Origin: Streptococcus parasanguinis
GTDB taxonomy: Bacteria; Bacillota; Bacilli; Lactobacillales; Streptococcaceae
DNA length: 64,000 nucleotides
Direction: 5' to 3'
Assembly (NCBI RefSeq): GCF_023109675.1
Contig: NZ_JALDUR010000002.1
Coordinates: forward strand, 186,001-250,000
Position numbers and translations under genes: made by a program. This document shows, one piece after another, positions 8,501 through 17,007 of this stretch (within the stretch, counting starts at the first letter, position 1; every line of letters begins with the position of its first letter). A model generated the notes under the pieces. The model saw only the letters and a list, made by a program, of their open reading frames with translations. It did not search any database and had not been told where the DNA came from.

Positions 8501-9691
8501 TATAAGGTACGGGAAATCAATGACTACCACCATGCACATGATGCATACTTAAATGCAGTGGTAGCTAAGGCTATTCTTAAGAAATATCCTAAACTAGAGC
8601 CTGAATTTGTCTATGGTGACTACCAAAAGTACGATCTTAAGAGATACATTTCAAGAACCAAAGATCCTAAAGAAATTGAAAAAGCAACAGAAAAGTATTT
8701 CTTCTATTCAAATTTATTAAATTTCTTTAAAGATAAAGTATATTATGCGGATGGCACTATCATTCAGAGAGGAAACGTTGAATACTCTAAAGATACTGGC
8801 GAGATTGCTTGGAATAAAAAGCGTGATTTTGCTATTGTCCGTAAAGTGCTTTCTTATCCACAAGTGAATATTGTTAAAAAAACTGAGGAGCAAACTGGAG
8901 GTTTCTCTAAAGAATCTATATTACCTAAAGGGAATTCTGATAAGTTAATTCCAAGAAAAACTAAGAATGTTCAATTAGATACTACGAAATATGGTGGTTT
9001 TGATAGCCCTGTTATTGCTTATTCTATTCTATTAGTTGCTGATGTAGAAAAAGGAAAATCAAAAAAATTAAAAACTGTTAAGTCTTTAATTGGCATCACT
9101 ATAATGGAAAAAGTTAAATTTGAGGCAAATCCAGTTGCTTTTCTTGAAGGTAAAGGGTATCAAAATGTTGTTGAAGAAAATATCATACGGTTACCTAAGT
9201 ATAGTTTGTTTGAGCTTGAAAATGGGCGGAGACGGATGCTAGCAAGTGCCAAAGAACTTCAAAAAGGAAATGAAATGGTGCTTCCATCGTATTTAATAGC
9301 CTTACTTTACCATGCTAAAAGAATTCAGAAAAAAGACGAACCAGAGCATTTGGAATATATCAAGCAACATCATAGTGAATTTAATGATTTATTAAATTTT
9401 GTATCTGAGTTTTCACAAAAATATGTACTTGCAGAGTCCAATCTAGAGAAAATTAAAAATTTATATATAGATAATGAACAAACTAATATGGAAGAGATTG
9501 CAAATTCATTTATCAATCTGTTGACCTTCACTGCATTTGGTGCTCCTGCCGTCTTTAAATTCTTTGGAAAAGATATTGAAAGAAAACGCTACTCAACTGT
9601 TACGGAAATTCTTAAAGCTACCCTTATTCATCAATCTCTCACAGGCCTTTATGAAACTCGGATCGACTTGAGCAAATTAGGAGAAGAGTAA
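5591..9691 (+). CDS. cas9: CRISPR-associated endonuclease Cas9, type II-A
   Basis: RNA-guided dual-nickase effector of 1366 residues, close to S. pyogenes Cas9 (1368). Start ATG 5591 follows AAAGGAG; an upstream in-frame ATG at 5567 lacks a site. Catalytic residues are intact: RuvC D10 ([13 protein letters not shown]), E760 (IEMARENQ), H981 and D984 (HHAHDAYLN); HNH D837 and H838 (YDIDHIIPQ), with the Asn in [10 protein letters not shown]. The arginine-rich bridge helix is at ~55-80 ([17 protein letters not shown]). The PAM-reading arginines correspond to R1331 and R1333 (ERKRYS), so an NGG PAM is expected. The PAM domain differs from the pyogenes enzyme at several PAM-proximal positions (see findings). 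First gene of cas9-cas1-cas2-csn2. Confidence 0.99.
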   Translation: MKKPYSIGLDIGTNSVGWAVITDDYKVPAKKMKVLGNTNKESIKKNLIGALLFDAGNTAADRRLKRTARRRYTRRRNRILYLQEIFAAEMNKVDESFFHRLDDSFLVPEDKRGSKYPIFGTLEEEKEYHKQFPTIYHLRKILADSKEKVDLRLIYLALAHIIKYRGHFLYEDSFDIKNNDIQKIFNEFTILYDNTFEESSLSKGNAQVEEIFTDKISKSAKRDRVLKLFPDEKSTGLFSEFLKLIVGNQADFKKHFDLEEKAPLQFSKDTYEEDLESLLGQIGDVYADLFVGAKKLYDAILLAGILSVKDPGTKAPLSASMIERYDNHQNDLSALKQFVRRNLPEKYAEVFSDDSKDGYAGYIDGKTTQEGFYKYIKNLISKIEGAEYFLEKIEREDFLRKQRTFDNGSIPHQIHLQEMNAILRHQGEYYPFLKENKDKIEQILTFRIPYYVGPLARGNSDFAWLSRNSDEAIRPWNFEEMVDKSSSAEDFIHRMTNYDLYLPEEKVLPKHSLLYETFTVYNELTKVKYIAEGMKDYQFLDSGQKKQIVNQLFKEKRKVTEKDIIHYLHNVDGYDGIELKGIEKHFNSSLSTYHDLLKIIKDKEFMDDPKNEEIFENIVHTLTIFEDRVMIKQRLNQYDSIFDEKVIKALTRRHYTGWGKLSAKLINGIRDKKTSKTILDYLIDDGYSNRNFMQLINDDGLSFKETIQKAQVVGETNDVKQVVQELPGSPAIKKGILQSIKIVDELVKVMGHAPESVVIEMARENQTTNKGKSKSQQRLKTLSDAISELGSNILKEHPTDNIQLQNDRLFLYYLQNGKDMYTGEALDINQLSNYDIDHIIPQAFIKDDSLDNRVLTSSKDNRGKSDNVPSLEIVEKMKGFWQQLLDSKLISERKFNNLTKAERGGLDERDKVGFIKRQLVETRQITKHVAQILDDRFNAEVNEKNQKLRSVKIITLKSNLVSNFRKEFGLYKVREINDYHHAHDAYLNAVVAKAILKKYPKLEPEFVYGDYQKYDLKRYISRTKDPKEIEKATEKYFFYSNLLNFFKDKVYYADGTIIQRGNVEYSKDTGEIAWNKKRDFAIVRKVLSYPQVNIVKKTEEQTGGFSKESILPKGNSDKLIPRKTKNVQLDTTKYGGFDSPVIAYSILLVADVEKGKSKKLKTVKSLIGITIMEKVKFEANPVAFLEGKGYQNVVEENIIRLPKYSLFELENGRRRMLASAKELQKGNEMVLPSYLIALLYHAKRIQKKDEPEHLEYIKQHHSEFNDLLNFVSEFSQKYVLAESNLEKIKNLYIDNEQTNMEEIANSFINLLTFTAFGAPAVFKFFGKDIERKRYSTVTEILKATLIHQSLTGLYETRIDLSKLGEE

Positions 9692-10557
9692 TGGGCTGGC
9701 GTACAGTAGTTGTAAACACTCATTCTAAATTAACCTATAAAAACAATCATTTAATTTTTAAAGATGCATCTCGGACAGAACTAATCCATCTGTCTGAGAT
9801 TGATATCTTACTTCTTGAAACAACTGATATAGTCTTTTCGACCATGCTTGTAAAACGGCTTATTGATGAGAATGTGTTAGTGATCTTTTGTGATGATAAA
9901 AGACTTCCAACTGCCCATTTAATGCCTTATTATGGACGTCATGATTCAAGTTTACAATTATCTAAACAGATTTCTTGGAATGAAGAAACTAAAGGTTTTG
10001 TATGGACAAGCATCATTTCTCAAAAGATATTGAATCAAGCAATATATTTAGGAAGTTGTGGTTTTTATGAAAAATCACAATCTATCATAAAGTTATATGA
10101 CGGGTTAGAAATTTTTGATCCAAATAATCGAGAAGGACATGCTGCGCGAATATATTTCAATACCTTATTTGGAAATGATTTTAGTCGTGAGCAAGATAAT
10201 GATATCAATGCTGCATTGGATTATGGGTATACTTTATTAATGAGCATGTTTGCGCGTGAGATTGCGTTATCAGGCTGTATGACTCAGCTAGGATTGAAGC
10301 ATGCGAATCAGTTTAATCAATTTAACCTCGCAAGTGATATTATGGAGCCGTTTCGACCAATTATTGATCGTATTGTATATGAAAATAGAGGTTCAGAATT
10401 TGTAAAGATCAAAAGAGAATTATTCTCGATATTTTCAGATACTTTTCAATACAATGATAAAGAAATGTACTTAACGAATATTGTCAGTGATTATACGAAG
10501 AAAGTCATTCAGTCATTAAATAATCCTGAGAAAGGGGTTCCTGAGTTTAGGATATGA
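9691..10557 (+). CDS. cas1: CRISPR-associated endonuclease Cas1
   Basis: Integrase subunit of the spacer-acquisition complex, 288 residues, the type II size. The ATG shares one base with the cas9 stop. The N-terminal beta domain begins [20 protein letters not shown]; the C-terminal helical domain contains the acidic catalytic region near [16 protein letters not shown] and the conserved [20 protein letters not shown] segment. Overlaps cas2 by 4 bp. With Cas2 it integrates new spacers next to the leader at 11640; in type II-A, Cas9 and Csn2 are also needed. Confidence 0.98.
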   Translation: MGWRTVVVNTHSKLTYKNNHLIFKDASRTELIHLSEIDILLLETTDIVFSTMLVKRLIDENVLVIFCDDKRLPTAHLMPYYGRHDSSLQLSKQISWNEETKGFVWTSIISQKILNQAIYLGSCGFYEKSQSIIKLYDGLEIFDPNNREGHAARIYFNTLFGNDFSREQDNDINAALDYGYTLLMSMFAREIALSGCMTQLGLKHANQFNQFNLASDIMEPFRPIIDRIVYENRGSEFVKIKRELFSIFSDTFQYNDKEMYLTNIVSDYTKKVIQSLNNPEKGVPEFRI

Positions 10558-10898
10558 GTTATCGATATATGCGAATGATTTTAATGTTTGATATGCCAGT
10601 TGAAACAGCAGAGGAGAAGAAAGCCTACCGTAAATTTAGGCAATTTCTGATTGATGAAGGATTTATCATGCATCAGTTTTCTATCTATAGTAAGTTGTTG
10701 CTAAATAATTCAGCAAATAATGCAATGATTGAACGATTAAAAAACCATAACCCTAAAAAAGGGAGTATTACATTGCTGACAGTTACGGAAAAACAGTTTT
10801 CCCGTATGATTTATTTATGCGGTGAAAGAGATACAAGTGTAGCAAATTCAGATTCACGTTTAGTATTTTTAGGAGAGGAATTTTCAGATGAAGATTAA
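10554..10898 (+). CDS. cas2: CRISPR-associated endoribonuclease-fold Cas2
   Basis: Structural subunit of the Cas1-Cas2 integrase, 114 residues. The ferredoxin-like start [28 protein letters not shown] carries the typical Asp after the first strand. Start ATG overlaps the cas1 stop (ATGA), and the gene overlaps csn2 by 11 bp, so the adaptation genes are translationally chained. Normal length and intact. Confidence 0.97.
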   Translation: MSYRYMRMILMFDMPVETAEEKKAYRKFRQFLIDEGFIMHQFSIYSKLLLNNSANNAMIERLKNHNPKKGSITLLTVTEKQFSRMIYLCGERDTSVANSDSRLVFLGEEFSDED

Positions 10899-11550
10899 TT
10901 TCCCTATATTAGATGAGGCAATAACGATATCAAATGCTACCTTCTTAGCTCTTGAAGATCAGCAAGTATTTTCAGAACTTGTGAAGCAATTTTATCAATA
11001 CAATGGTGATAGTGATTTAAAGATATTTGACTCTCGTCTGATATCATTAAAAGAATCCGAACTTCTGGTAATAACTGATATTTTAGGCTATAATTTGAAT
11101 TCAATTTCCATGCTAAAATTGATTCATACTGATTTAGAAAATCAATTGAATGAAAAACCAGAAGTGAAGTCAATGATAGAGAAATTAGTCGTAACAATTA
11201 CGGAATTATTAGCTTATGAGTGTTTGGAGAATGAATTGGATCTAGAATATGATGAAATCACTATTCTAGAGTTGATCGAAGCATTAGGTGTTAAAGTAGA
11301 AACAATAAGCGATACTGTATTTGAAAAGTGCATGGAAATTGTACAAGTTTTCAAATATCTATCTAAAAAGAGACTCCTTGTTTTTATAAATGTAGCTGCT
11401 TACTTATCAGAGAACGAAATTGAAAGTTTAATAGAATATATTGGATTAAATCAATTATCTGTCTTATTTTTAGAACCAAGGCAAGTCTACAATTTTCCCC
11501 AATTTATACTAGATAAAGATTATTTCTTAAATGCTGAAAATATGCTATAA
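10888..11550 (+). CDS. csn2: CRISPR adaptation protein Csn2
   Basis: Type II-A-specific adaptation protein of 220 residues, the short Csn2 class known from S. pyogenes. It forms a tetrameric ring that holds double-stranded DNA ends during spacer capture. The N-terminal strand [14 protein letters not shown] and the C-terminal segment [22 protein letters not shown] are typical. AGGAG near 10870 serves the ATG. Its stop codon lies inside the -10 element of the array promoter, so the end of csn2 and start of the pre-crRNA transcription unit overlap. Confidence 0.95.
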   Translation: MKINFPILDEAITISNATFLALEDQQVFSELVKQFYQYNGDSDLKIFDSRLISLKESELLVITDILGYNLNSISMLKLIHTDLENQLNEKPEVKSMIEKLVVTITELLAYECLENELDLEYDEITILELIEALGVKVETISDTVFEKCMEIVQVFKYLSKKRLLVFINVAAYLSENEIESLIEYIGLNQLSVLFLEPRQVYNFPQFILDKDYFLNAENML

Positions 11551-11551
11551 T
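11543..11551 (+). promoter_or_regulatory. CRISPR array promoter within the csn2 stop
   Basis: Extended -10 TGCTATAAT (TATAAT 11546-11551). The -35 is poor. The csn2 stop TAA (11548-11550) is part of the hexamer. Predicted start near 11558, about 83 nt before repeat 1. Confidence 0.65.
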
Positions 11552-11640
11552 AGCAGTAATGACGGGATTCAGACGGACTGAAGTCTAGCTAGGACGAATG
11601 GCGCGATTACGAAATTTCGAAAGAAAAATCATTCTACGAG
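11551..11640 (+). promoter_or_regulatory. CRISPR leader with leader-anchoring sequence
   Basis: Non-coding leader between csn2 and repeat 1. It ends CTACGAG (11634-11640), at the place of the leader-anchoring sequence that directs polarised spacer integration in type II-A arrays. A perfect 10-bp palindrome CGAAATTTCG lies at 11610-11619. Confidence 0.75.
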
Positions 11641-13590
11641 GTTTTAGAGCTGTGTTGTTTCGAATGGTCCCAAAACATCCATAAAGCACTACTTACACGA
11701 GCATCTGTTTTAGAGCTGTGTTGTTTCGAATGGTCCCAAAACTCTCGCAGAATCTCGCAAATGCTATCGTTGGTTTTAGAGCTGTGTTGTTTCGAATGGT
11801 CCCAAAACCGGAAGATTTAAATATAAAAATCATTGACGGTTTTAGAGCTGTGTTGTTTCGAATGGTCCCAAAACGATGCTAAGGCTAGCATCCGTGAACG
11901 TGCTGTTTTAGAGCTGTGTTGTTTCGAATGGTCCCAAAACTTTGACCATTTCGTACGATACATTCAATGTGTTTTAGAGCTGTGTTGTTTCGAATGGTCC
12001 CAAAACTTCAATACCTGTATATATGGACCCGATGGAGTTTTAGAGCTGTGTTGTTTCGAATGGTCCCAAAACGTTACCTCCAGATGATTCCCCACCGTCT
12101 TTGTTTTAGAGCTGTGTTGTTTCGAATGGTCCCAAAACATTACTTGAATCCGTTTCAAATGTGCGCATGTTTTAGAGCTGTGTTGTTTCGAATGGTCCCA
12201 AAACTACACCTTTCTTGTTGTATGCTCTACAACTGTTTTAGAGCTGTGTTGTTTCGAATGGTCCCAAAACAAATACTGATCAGGTTGAAACATGGGACCG
12301 GTTTTAGAGCTGTGTTGTTTCGAATGGTCCCAAAACGCTGCAAATAATAAATAGATAAAGTTTTGTGTTTTAGAGCTGTGTTGTTTCGAATGGTCCCAAA
12401 ACATTTGCTAAGGGCCTTGGAACGATTGCTAAGTTTTAGAGCTGTGTTGTTTCGAATGGTCCCAAAACGTTATCAAGAAGTCAGTATCGACTGGCTAAGT
12501 TTTAGAGCTGTGTTGTTTCGAATGGTCCCAAAACGCGATTCGGGCGCCTGATACGGTAAAATCAGTTTTAGAGCTGTGTTGTTTCGAATGGTCCCAAAAC
12601 GTGGACCGAAGCAGGAGATAAAGCCAAGGAGTTTTAGAGCTGTGTTGTTTCGAATGGTCCCAAAACTGCCTTTGGGATAATCCAGCGATTAGCCCTGTTT
12701 TAGAGCTGTGTTGTTTCGAATGGTCCCAAAACACTAAAAGCCCTTATAAGATCATACATAGAGTTTTAGAGCTGTGTTGTTTCGAATGGTCCCAAAACGT
12801 AAAACGCTAGTTATTGACACGATCGATTGTTTTAGAGCTGTGTTGTTTCGAATGGTCCCAAAACCCAGTTGATCGGTAGCCTCGTTCAAGGCGTGTTTTA
12901 GAGCTGTGTTGTTTCGAATGGTCCCAAAACGTGTCATGTACACGAACCACCGGCCAGCATGTTTTAGAGCTGTGTTGTTTCGAATGGTCCCAAAACATGT
13001 CATTACTGAGTTCGACAAGATGAGCAGTTTTAGAGCTGTGTTGTTTCGAATGGTCCCAAAACCTAGTGTCTGGTAGCGTTCCGGCTTTCTTTGTTTTAGA
13101 GCTGTGTTGTTTCGAATGGTCCCAAAACAAAGAAAGTTCAGAAGTCGCTTCCAACTCTGTTTTAGAGCTGTGTTGTTTCGAATGGTCCCAAAACATTCGG
13201 GCGTACTTGCTGATATTCAGTTAGGTTTTAGAGCTGTGTTGTTTCGAATGGTCCCAAAACACTTTTTCCATCGTCAGTCTCAGAAATAAAGTTTTAGAGC
13301 TGTGTTGTTTCGAATGGTCCCAAAACAAGAAGATATTGATTTTATTACAGCGGTATGTTTTAGAGCTGTGTTGTTTCGAATGGTCCCAAAACACGACCTT
13401 CTACAAGGTAACCATTGATACCGTTTTAGAGCTGTGTTGTTTCGAATGGTCCCAAAACCATCCGTGGAGGAAGACTGACAGCAAATTCGTTTTAGAGCTG
13501 TGTTGTTTCGAATGGTCCCAAAACCATCTAATAGGGCATTTAGCGGGTCAATTTGTTTTAGAGCTGTGTTGTTTTGAATGATCCCAAAAC
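11641..13590 (+). CRISPR. CRISPR array, 30 repeats and 29 spacers
   Basis: 36-bp repeat beginning GTTTTAGAGCTGTG and ending GGTCCCAAAAC, with a strict 66-bp period (every spacer 30 nt). Repeats start at 11641 + 66n; the last is 13555-13590. All repeats look identical except the last, with C21T and G27A, as is common at the trailer end. The 29 spacers are all different by eye. The leader is on the csn2 side, so transcription and acquisition proceed from the left. The uniform repeats and intact cas genes suggest a working locus. Short ORFs crossing the array on either strand are repeat artefacts. Confidence 0.99.
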
Positions 13591-13640
13591 TTATTTTTTG
13601 TATGATATAACAGAATATTTTAAAAATGAAGGTTTTTTCT

Positions 13641-13928
13641 ATGGAAGGTGATGTGTTTTTTGATTATTATTTAAAATCACTTAGGTTTTATTTTGGTGAT
13701 AGGTGTAAGGAAATTGGATTTATAAAATTTTTCAAAGATGAAAACAATAGTTTTATTACTATAGAGGATTATGTTTTGGAATCATTTGTAGTATTGTCAA
13801 ATATTTTGAGTACGGATAGGATTGTGTTTTCTTGTGGAATTATTCATAGTAAGGGGGTAGTTACTGGAGTAGAAGTATGTATGAATGTATCAGAGTTAGA
13901 GAGATTAAATAAATTGTATAAGATATAG
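13641..13928 (+). CDS. Small hypothetical protein between degenerate CRISPR repeats
   Basis: 95-residue ORF lying in the 413 bp between the degenerate last repeat (13555-13590) and an isolated degenerate repeat (14004-14039). Start ATG 13641 has GAAGG at 13628-13632; an in-frame ATG at 13626 has none. The product is rich in Phe, Val, Ile and Asp/Glu, has no signal peptide or clear membrane helix, and looks like a small globular alpha/beta protein ending ELERLNKLYKI. I recognise no family. The DNA is AT-rich with AT-ending codons. A stray immunity-type or phage-derived gene is possible; that is a guess. Confidence 0.55.
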   Translation: MEGDVFFDYYLKSLRFYFGDRCKEIGFIKFFKDENNSFITIEDYVLESFVVLSNILSTDRIVFSCGIIHSKGVVTGVEVCMNVSELERLNKLYKI

Positions 13929-14003
13929 TTTTGATGAATATTAAAAAACATAAGGGTATTTATCTACGTGGGATGTGTGGAGTGATAGGATTAATGTTTC
14001 CTA

Positions 14004-14039
14004 GTTCTAGAGCTCTGTTGTTTTGAATGATCCCAAAAC
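14004..14039 (+). repeat. Isolated degenerate CRISPR repeat
   Basis: 36-bp copy of the array repeat with T4C, G12C, C21T and G27A. It shares C21T and G27A with the last array repeat, so the two derive from the same trailer-end variant. It lies 413 bp beyond the array, on the far side of the small ORF. Confidence 0.9.
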
Positions 14040-14064
14040 AAGAAAAACAAAAAATGATTGTCTA

Positions 14065-14095
14065 GGAGCTCGATACATTGAGCTTCTTTTTCTTT
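14065..14095 (+). terminator. Terminator at the end of the CRISPR region
   Basis: GGAGCTC / GAGCTTC stem (7 bp with one G-U), 8-nt loop, then TTTTTCTTT. It would end the pre-crRNA or small-gene transcript. Confidence 0.65.
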
Positions 14096-14161
14096 AGAAA
14101 TTCAAATCATAATTTTACAGACTTTTATGTCATTAATTTATTTCCCCCCTCCGCTTTTTCT

Positions 14162-14190
14162 TTGACTCTCCTTTCTTATTTTTCTAAAAT
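14162..14190 (+). promoter_or_regulatory. Promoter of lipoprotein gene 14216
   Basis: TTGACT (14162-14167), 17-bp spacer, TAAAAT (14185-14190). Confidence 0.75.
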
Positions 14191-14215
14191 AGTAGGTATG
14201 TGAAGGGAGATTGAT

Positions 14216-15184
14216 ATGAAAAAAGGTTTGGTAATTGTGCTTTCTGCTTTGGTCTTGGCTTCGTGTGGTCGTCCTCAGAGGACGGTGTCGCCTAAGAGTT
14301 CGGATACCAAGCAGACCAGCACTTCGGAAAAGAAACAGTCTGGTATGGATTTGAAAGCCATTAAGGCTAAGGACTACTCGAGTATCAAGGGGACTTGGAT
14401 CGATGGTCGTGGCAATGAGCTGGTCTTTGATGACAAGGGCTTGGTCAGCGAGGATGTTGAGCTTGATGCATCGAGCTTTAAGCAGAAGGACCAGATCGCT
14501 GAGATGACGGTTAGTGCCAAGTCGGGTGTTGGTGGCTACGGTCTCTTGCTCCTTCCAAAAGGTCAGAAAGCGGGCAAAGACGATGCTTCGGATAAGTCTA
14601 AGGATCGGATCTGGGCTGGTCAGTCACCGGCTTATGGCGATGATGGCAATTTCTATTATCGCAAGAAAGAGCAGCCGAAAGATCGGGAACAAGCTGATAC
14701 AGATGATAGCAGTAGTACGTCTAAAACGAGTAAGGCTAAGAAGTGGAATACTCGCCCGGATGGCGAGGTCAAATCTTCGAAGAAGGCAGATCAAAATGAT
14801 TATCCAGGCTACACCGATGCTCAGGTCGAAGCTGCGCGTGTCTGGGCTTATGTGATCAAGTCTGTACCGACAGAATTGAGTATTAATGAAAAGAGTGCTG
14901 GTACAAAAATTTACTTTGGTGGGCTAGGAGTTGACTATCCTAAAGATGTTCGTCAGCTGTTTACACCAATTTCTGCAGAAGGTCATGTGACTTATGCATC
15001 CAACGGTGATGGGACAGTGACGATCTATCCTGTACCGAGCCACTGGCAACAGTCTGCGGATGAGCTTAATAGTGAAGAGTTTATGACGCAATTTACCCAA
15101 GGGATCTTGGACCATGCTGAAACGGTGACTTTGCCAGATGGGGATCCAGACATGATTCGCCAGATTCTTGCAGTACTGAAGTAA
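14216..15184 (+). CDS. Lipoprotein, DUF6287-like
   Basis: 322-residue exported lipoprotein. The signal peptide MKKGLVIVLSALVLASC ends in a lipobox with Cys17. A Ser/Thr/Lys-rich linker follows, then a short domain DLKAIKAKDYSSIKGTWIDG (around 44-63), which resembles the DUF6287 repeat found in streptococcal lipoproteins. A second low-complexity linker (~145-190) leads to a C-terminal domain with aromatic residues. GAAGGGAG precedes the ATG. The function is unknown; it is anchored at the outer face of the membrane. Confidence 0.85.
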   Translation: MKKGLVIVLSALVLASCGRPQRTVSPKSSDTKQTSTSEKKQSGMDLKAIKAKDYSSIKGTWIDGRGNELVFDDKGLVSEDVELDASSFKQKDQIAEMTVSAKSGVGGYGLLLLPKGQKAGKDDASDKSKDRIWAGQSPAYGDDGNFYYRKKEQPKDREQADTDDSSSTSKTSKAKKWNTRPDGEVKSSKKADQNDYPGYTDAQVEAARVWAYVIKSVPTELSINEKSAGTKIYFGGLGVDYPKDVRQLFTPISAEGHVTYASNGDGTVTIYPVPSHWQQSADELNSEEFMTQFTQGILDHAETVTLPDGDPDMIRQILAVLK

Positions 15185-15353
15185 GAGAGATTATGGTAGA
15201 ATAATATTAGATAAAAATTTTTTAAACTATTAAAGTTCTAATGACCTATTAGGTTATAAGATTAAAGGTTTGGAATATCTTTTACAGGAAGCTTATGCAA
15301 TTTTGGTCAATTACAGGTCGTTTTCTACTTGTAAAAATAAAAGGAGAAAATCT

Positions 15354-15845
15354 ATGAAAAAAACTATGTTTGCAACAATGACCATTCTCTCGCTATTTCT
15401 GTCATCGTGCGCGCAAAAAGAAGTGAAGAATGAAGACAAAAAAGAGCAGTCTACTGAACAGAATGTAAAAGATTCTACAAAGGAAAGTAAAGAATCAGTG
15501 GTCAAAGGGATGAATCAAGCCCCTACCTCATTGGTTGGAAATGAAAAACCTAATGTAGTATTTGCTTATATGCTTCAAAATCAAATCAATGGCGAAATTG
15601 AGATGGCGAAAGTGTATTATAATGAAGAGTATGTGATCCTTGTCTTCTCTGTATCAGAAAATATGCTATCTTTAGCAAATATAAATCCAAAAGATTATTG
15701 TAAGACGCTTTTTGATTTAAAAGAAGAGATAGTAAAGCAATACAATGCAACTCAAAACAAACCGAGCAGTATAAAACTTAAAATATATGATAAAGATGAG
15801 AAGCTCTTGGCGACGGAGGAAAATGGAGCGTTGGTGATTAAGTAA
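15354..15845 (+). CDS. Small lipoprotein, unknown function
   Basis: 163-residue predicted lipoprotein. ATG 15354 follows AAAAGGAG; an upstream in-frame start at 15270 is rejected because the signal peptide begins here. MKKTMFATMTILSLFLSSC gives a lipobox with Cys19, followed by a charged Lys/Glu/Ser linker (20-55) and a small alpha/beta domain that ends LLATEENGALVIK. I do not recognise the domain. Upstream, 15185-15353 holds no clear gene. It follows another lipoprotein gene on the same strand but probably has its own transcript. Confidence 0.75.
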   Translation: MKKTMFATMTILSLFLSSCAQKEVKNEDKKEQSTEQNVKDSTKESKESVVKGMNQAPTSLVGNEKPNVVFAYMLQNQINGEIEMAKVYYNEEYVILVFSVSENMLSLANINPKDYCKTLFDLKEEIVKQYNATQNKPSSIKLKIYDKDEKLLATEENGALVIK

Positions 15846-15908
15846 CTAAATTTAGTCAAACATTTGTCGCCATCTACGTTTTATATTTTTCTCACTAATC
15901 CACATTTA

Positions 15909-15937
15909 TTGTTTTTTTAAGCTGATCCTGTTACAAT
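15909..15937 (+). promoter_or_regulatory. Promoter of prsW-like gene
   Basis: TTGTTT (15909-15914), 17-bp spacer, TACAAT (15932-15937) with a TG extension. Confidence 0.65.
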
Positions 15938-15998
15938 GATAGTACTCGGAAAAGACTGGGCTTCCAGCCTTTTTCATTTCACTTTAGAAAGGTCTTTT

Positions 15999-16811
15999 AT
16001 GAAACGCAAATCGATTTTGTTTCTCTATTTACTCTTGCTAGCGATCGGCCTAGCCTATGAGACCCAGTCACTGACAGAAGGCTGGATGTCTGGTAGTCAG
16101 TATGGGATTGTGGGACTTTCTACCCTGATCCTTTTGGTCTATGCGCTTCCTGCTGTCTGGGCCCTCTTTCATTTTGCTAAGAAGTGGAAGTTGTCTTGGG
16201 TACCGGTTCTCTTTTCTCTATTAGGTGGGGGCTTTGTTGCCGGTTGGTTGTCTAGCTTTGCCAATACCTATTTCCATGACATGATTCAAGCGATCGCTCC
16301 AAATAGCGACTTTTGGAACCAGTACGAGAGTGCCATCGCTGCGCCTCTCTTTGAGGAACCCTTTAAGTTGATTCCGATCTTCTTTGTCCTCTATTTGTTC
16401 AGTGTTCGTCGCATCAAGTCGATATTCCTCTTAGCTATTGCGTCTGGTCTTGGCTTCCAGATCGTAGAGGACTTTGCCTATATCCGTCAGGATCTGCCGG
16501 AAGGTTTCTCTTACACGGTGTCAGGGATTCTCGGTCGTGTGGCTAATGCGCCCATGTCTCACTGGGTCTACACAGGTCTTGTTATGCTAGGGCTCTTCTT
16601 GATTGTCCAAGCAAGCAGAGGACGCAAGGATCTACGTCTATCAGGCTGGGGATATTTAGTAGCAGGGTTTGGACTCCATTTTGTTGGCAATTCACCCTTC
16701 TCACAAATCGTGACCGAGTTGCCGATTGCGATTCCAGTCTTGAATGCTACGGGGCTCTTCCTAATCTACCAAGCTTATCAAGACGTCGAGCGATTAGAAC
16801 AAGCAAAATAA
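15999..16811 (+). CDS. PrsW-family intramembrane protease
   Basis: 270-residue membrane protein with about seven or eight hydrophobic segments. ATG 15999 has GAAAGG nearby; an in-frame start at 15936 lies at the promoter and is rejected. It carries the family's conserved polar sites inside membrane helices: PLFEEPFKL (double Glu), GFQIVEDFAYI (Glu), MSHWVYTG (His) and a late LHFVGN (His). PrsW proteins are glutamic-type intramembrane proteases; the founding member cleaves an anti-sigma factor in Bacillus, but the substrate in streptococci is not known. It is followed directly by a 175-bp intergenic repeat and faces mnmE. Confidence 0.85.
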   Translation: MKRKSILFLYLLLLAIGLAYETQSLTEGWMSGSQYGIVGLSTLILLVYALPAVWALFHFAKKWKLSWVPVLFSLLGGGFVAGWLSSFANTYFHDMIQAIAPNSDFWNQYESAIAAPLFEEPFKLIPIFFVLYLFSVRRIKSIFLLAIASGLGFQIVEDFAYIRQDLPEGFSYTVSGILGRVANAPMSHWVYTGLVMLGLFLIVQASRGRKDLRLSGWGYLVAGFGLHFVGNSPFSQIVTELPIAIPVLNATGLFLIYQAYQDVERLEQAK

Positions 16812-16825
16812 AACAAAGAAAGAAT

Positions 16826-17000
16826 GAGAGTGGGACAGAAATCGGTAATTCGTTAGAATTCGATTTCGTCGTCCCACCTCCGCACAGTTGAGTAGGGCTG
16901 TAAAAGCTGATGAAATCAGCGTAGTAGAGCCCACTCAACCACTGCGTCTTGCTCGACAATCCAAAAATAATTAAGAGGCTAGGACTTTTGTCCCAGCCTC
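16826..17000 (+). repeat. 175-bp three-hairpin intergenic repeat, copy 1
   Basis: One of four near-identical copies (others at 19215, 57560 and 63538). It folds into three successive stem-loops: GTGGGAC/GTCCCAC with inner AATTC/GAATT; GTTGAGT/ACTCAAC with inner GCTGAT/ATCAGC; and GAGGCTAGGAC/GTCCCAGCCTC. Here it lies between the convergent prsW and mnmE genes and probably ends both transcripts. The minus-strand ORF across it is a by-product. Confidence 0.9.
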
Positions 17001-17007
17001 ATTTTTG

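Noticed and set aside
13063-13158. Spacers 22 and 23 have complementary ends (CTTTCTTT and AAAGAAAG)
   Set aside because: Short, low-complexity and across a repeat; no other spacer pair shows it, so chance is the simplest explanation.
11833-13581. Open frames of 60-129 codons on both strands across the CRISPR array
   Set aside because: Their repeated peptides are translations of the 36-bp repeat; the 66-bp period keeps frames open. No independent gene signals.
5217-14100. CRISPR region as an integrated island using tRNA-Arg(CCU) as attachment site
   Set aside because: No copy of the tRNA 3' end was found at the other edge, and no integrase is encoded.
16747-16959. Minus-strand ORF across the 175-bp repeat (also at 19202, 63462)
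   Set aside because: The same peptide recurs only because the DNA repeat is conserved; no ribosome site, and the hairpins explain the conservation.
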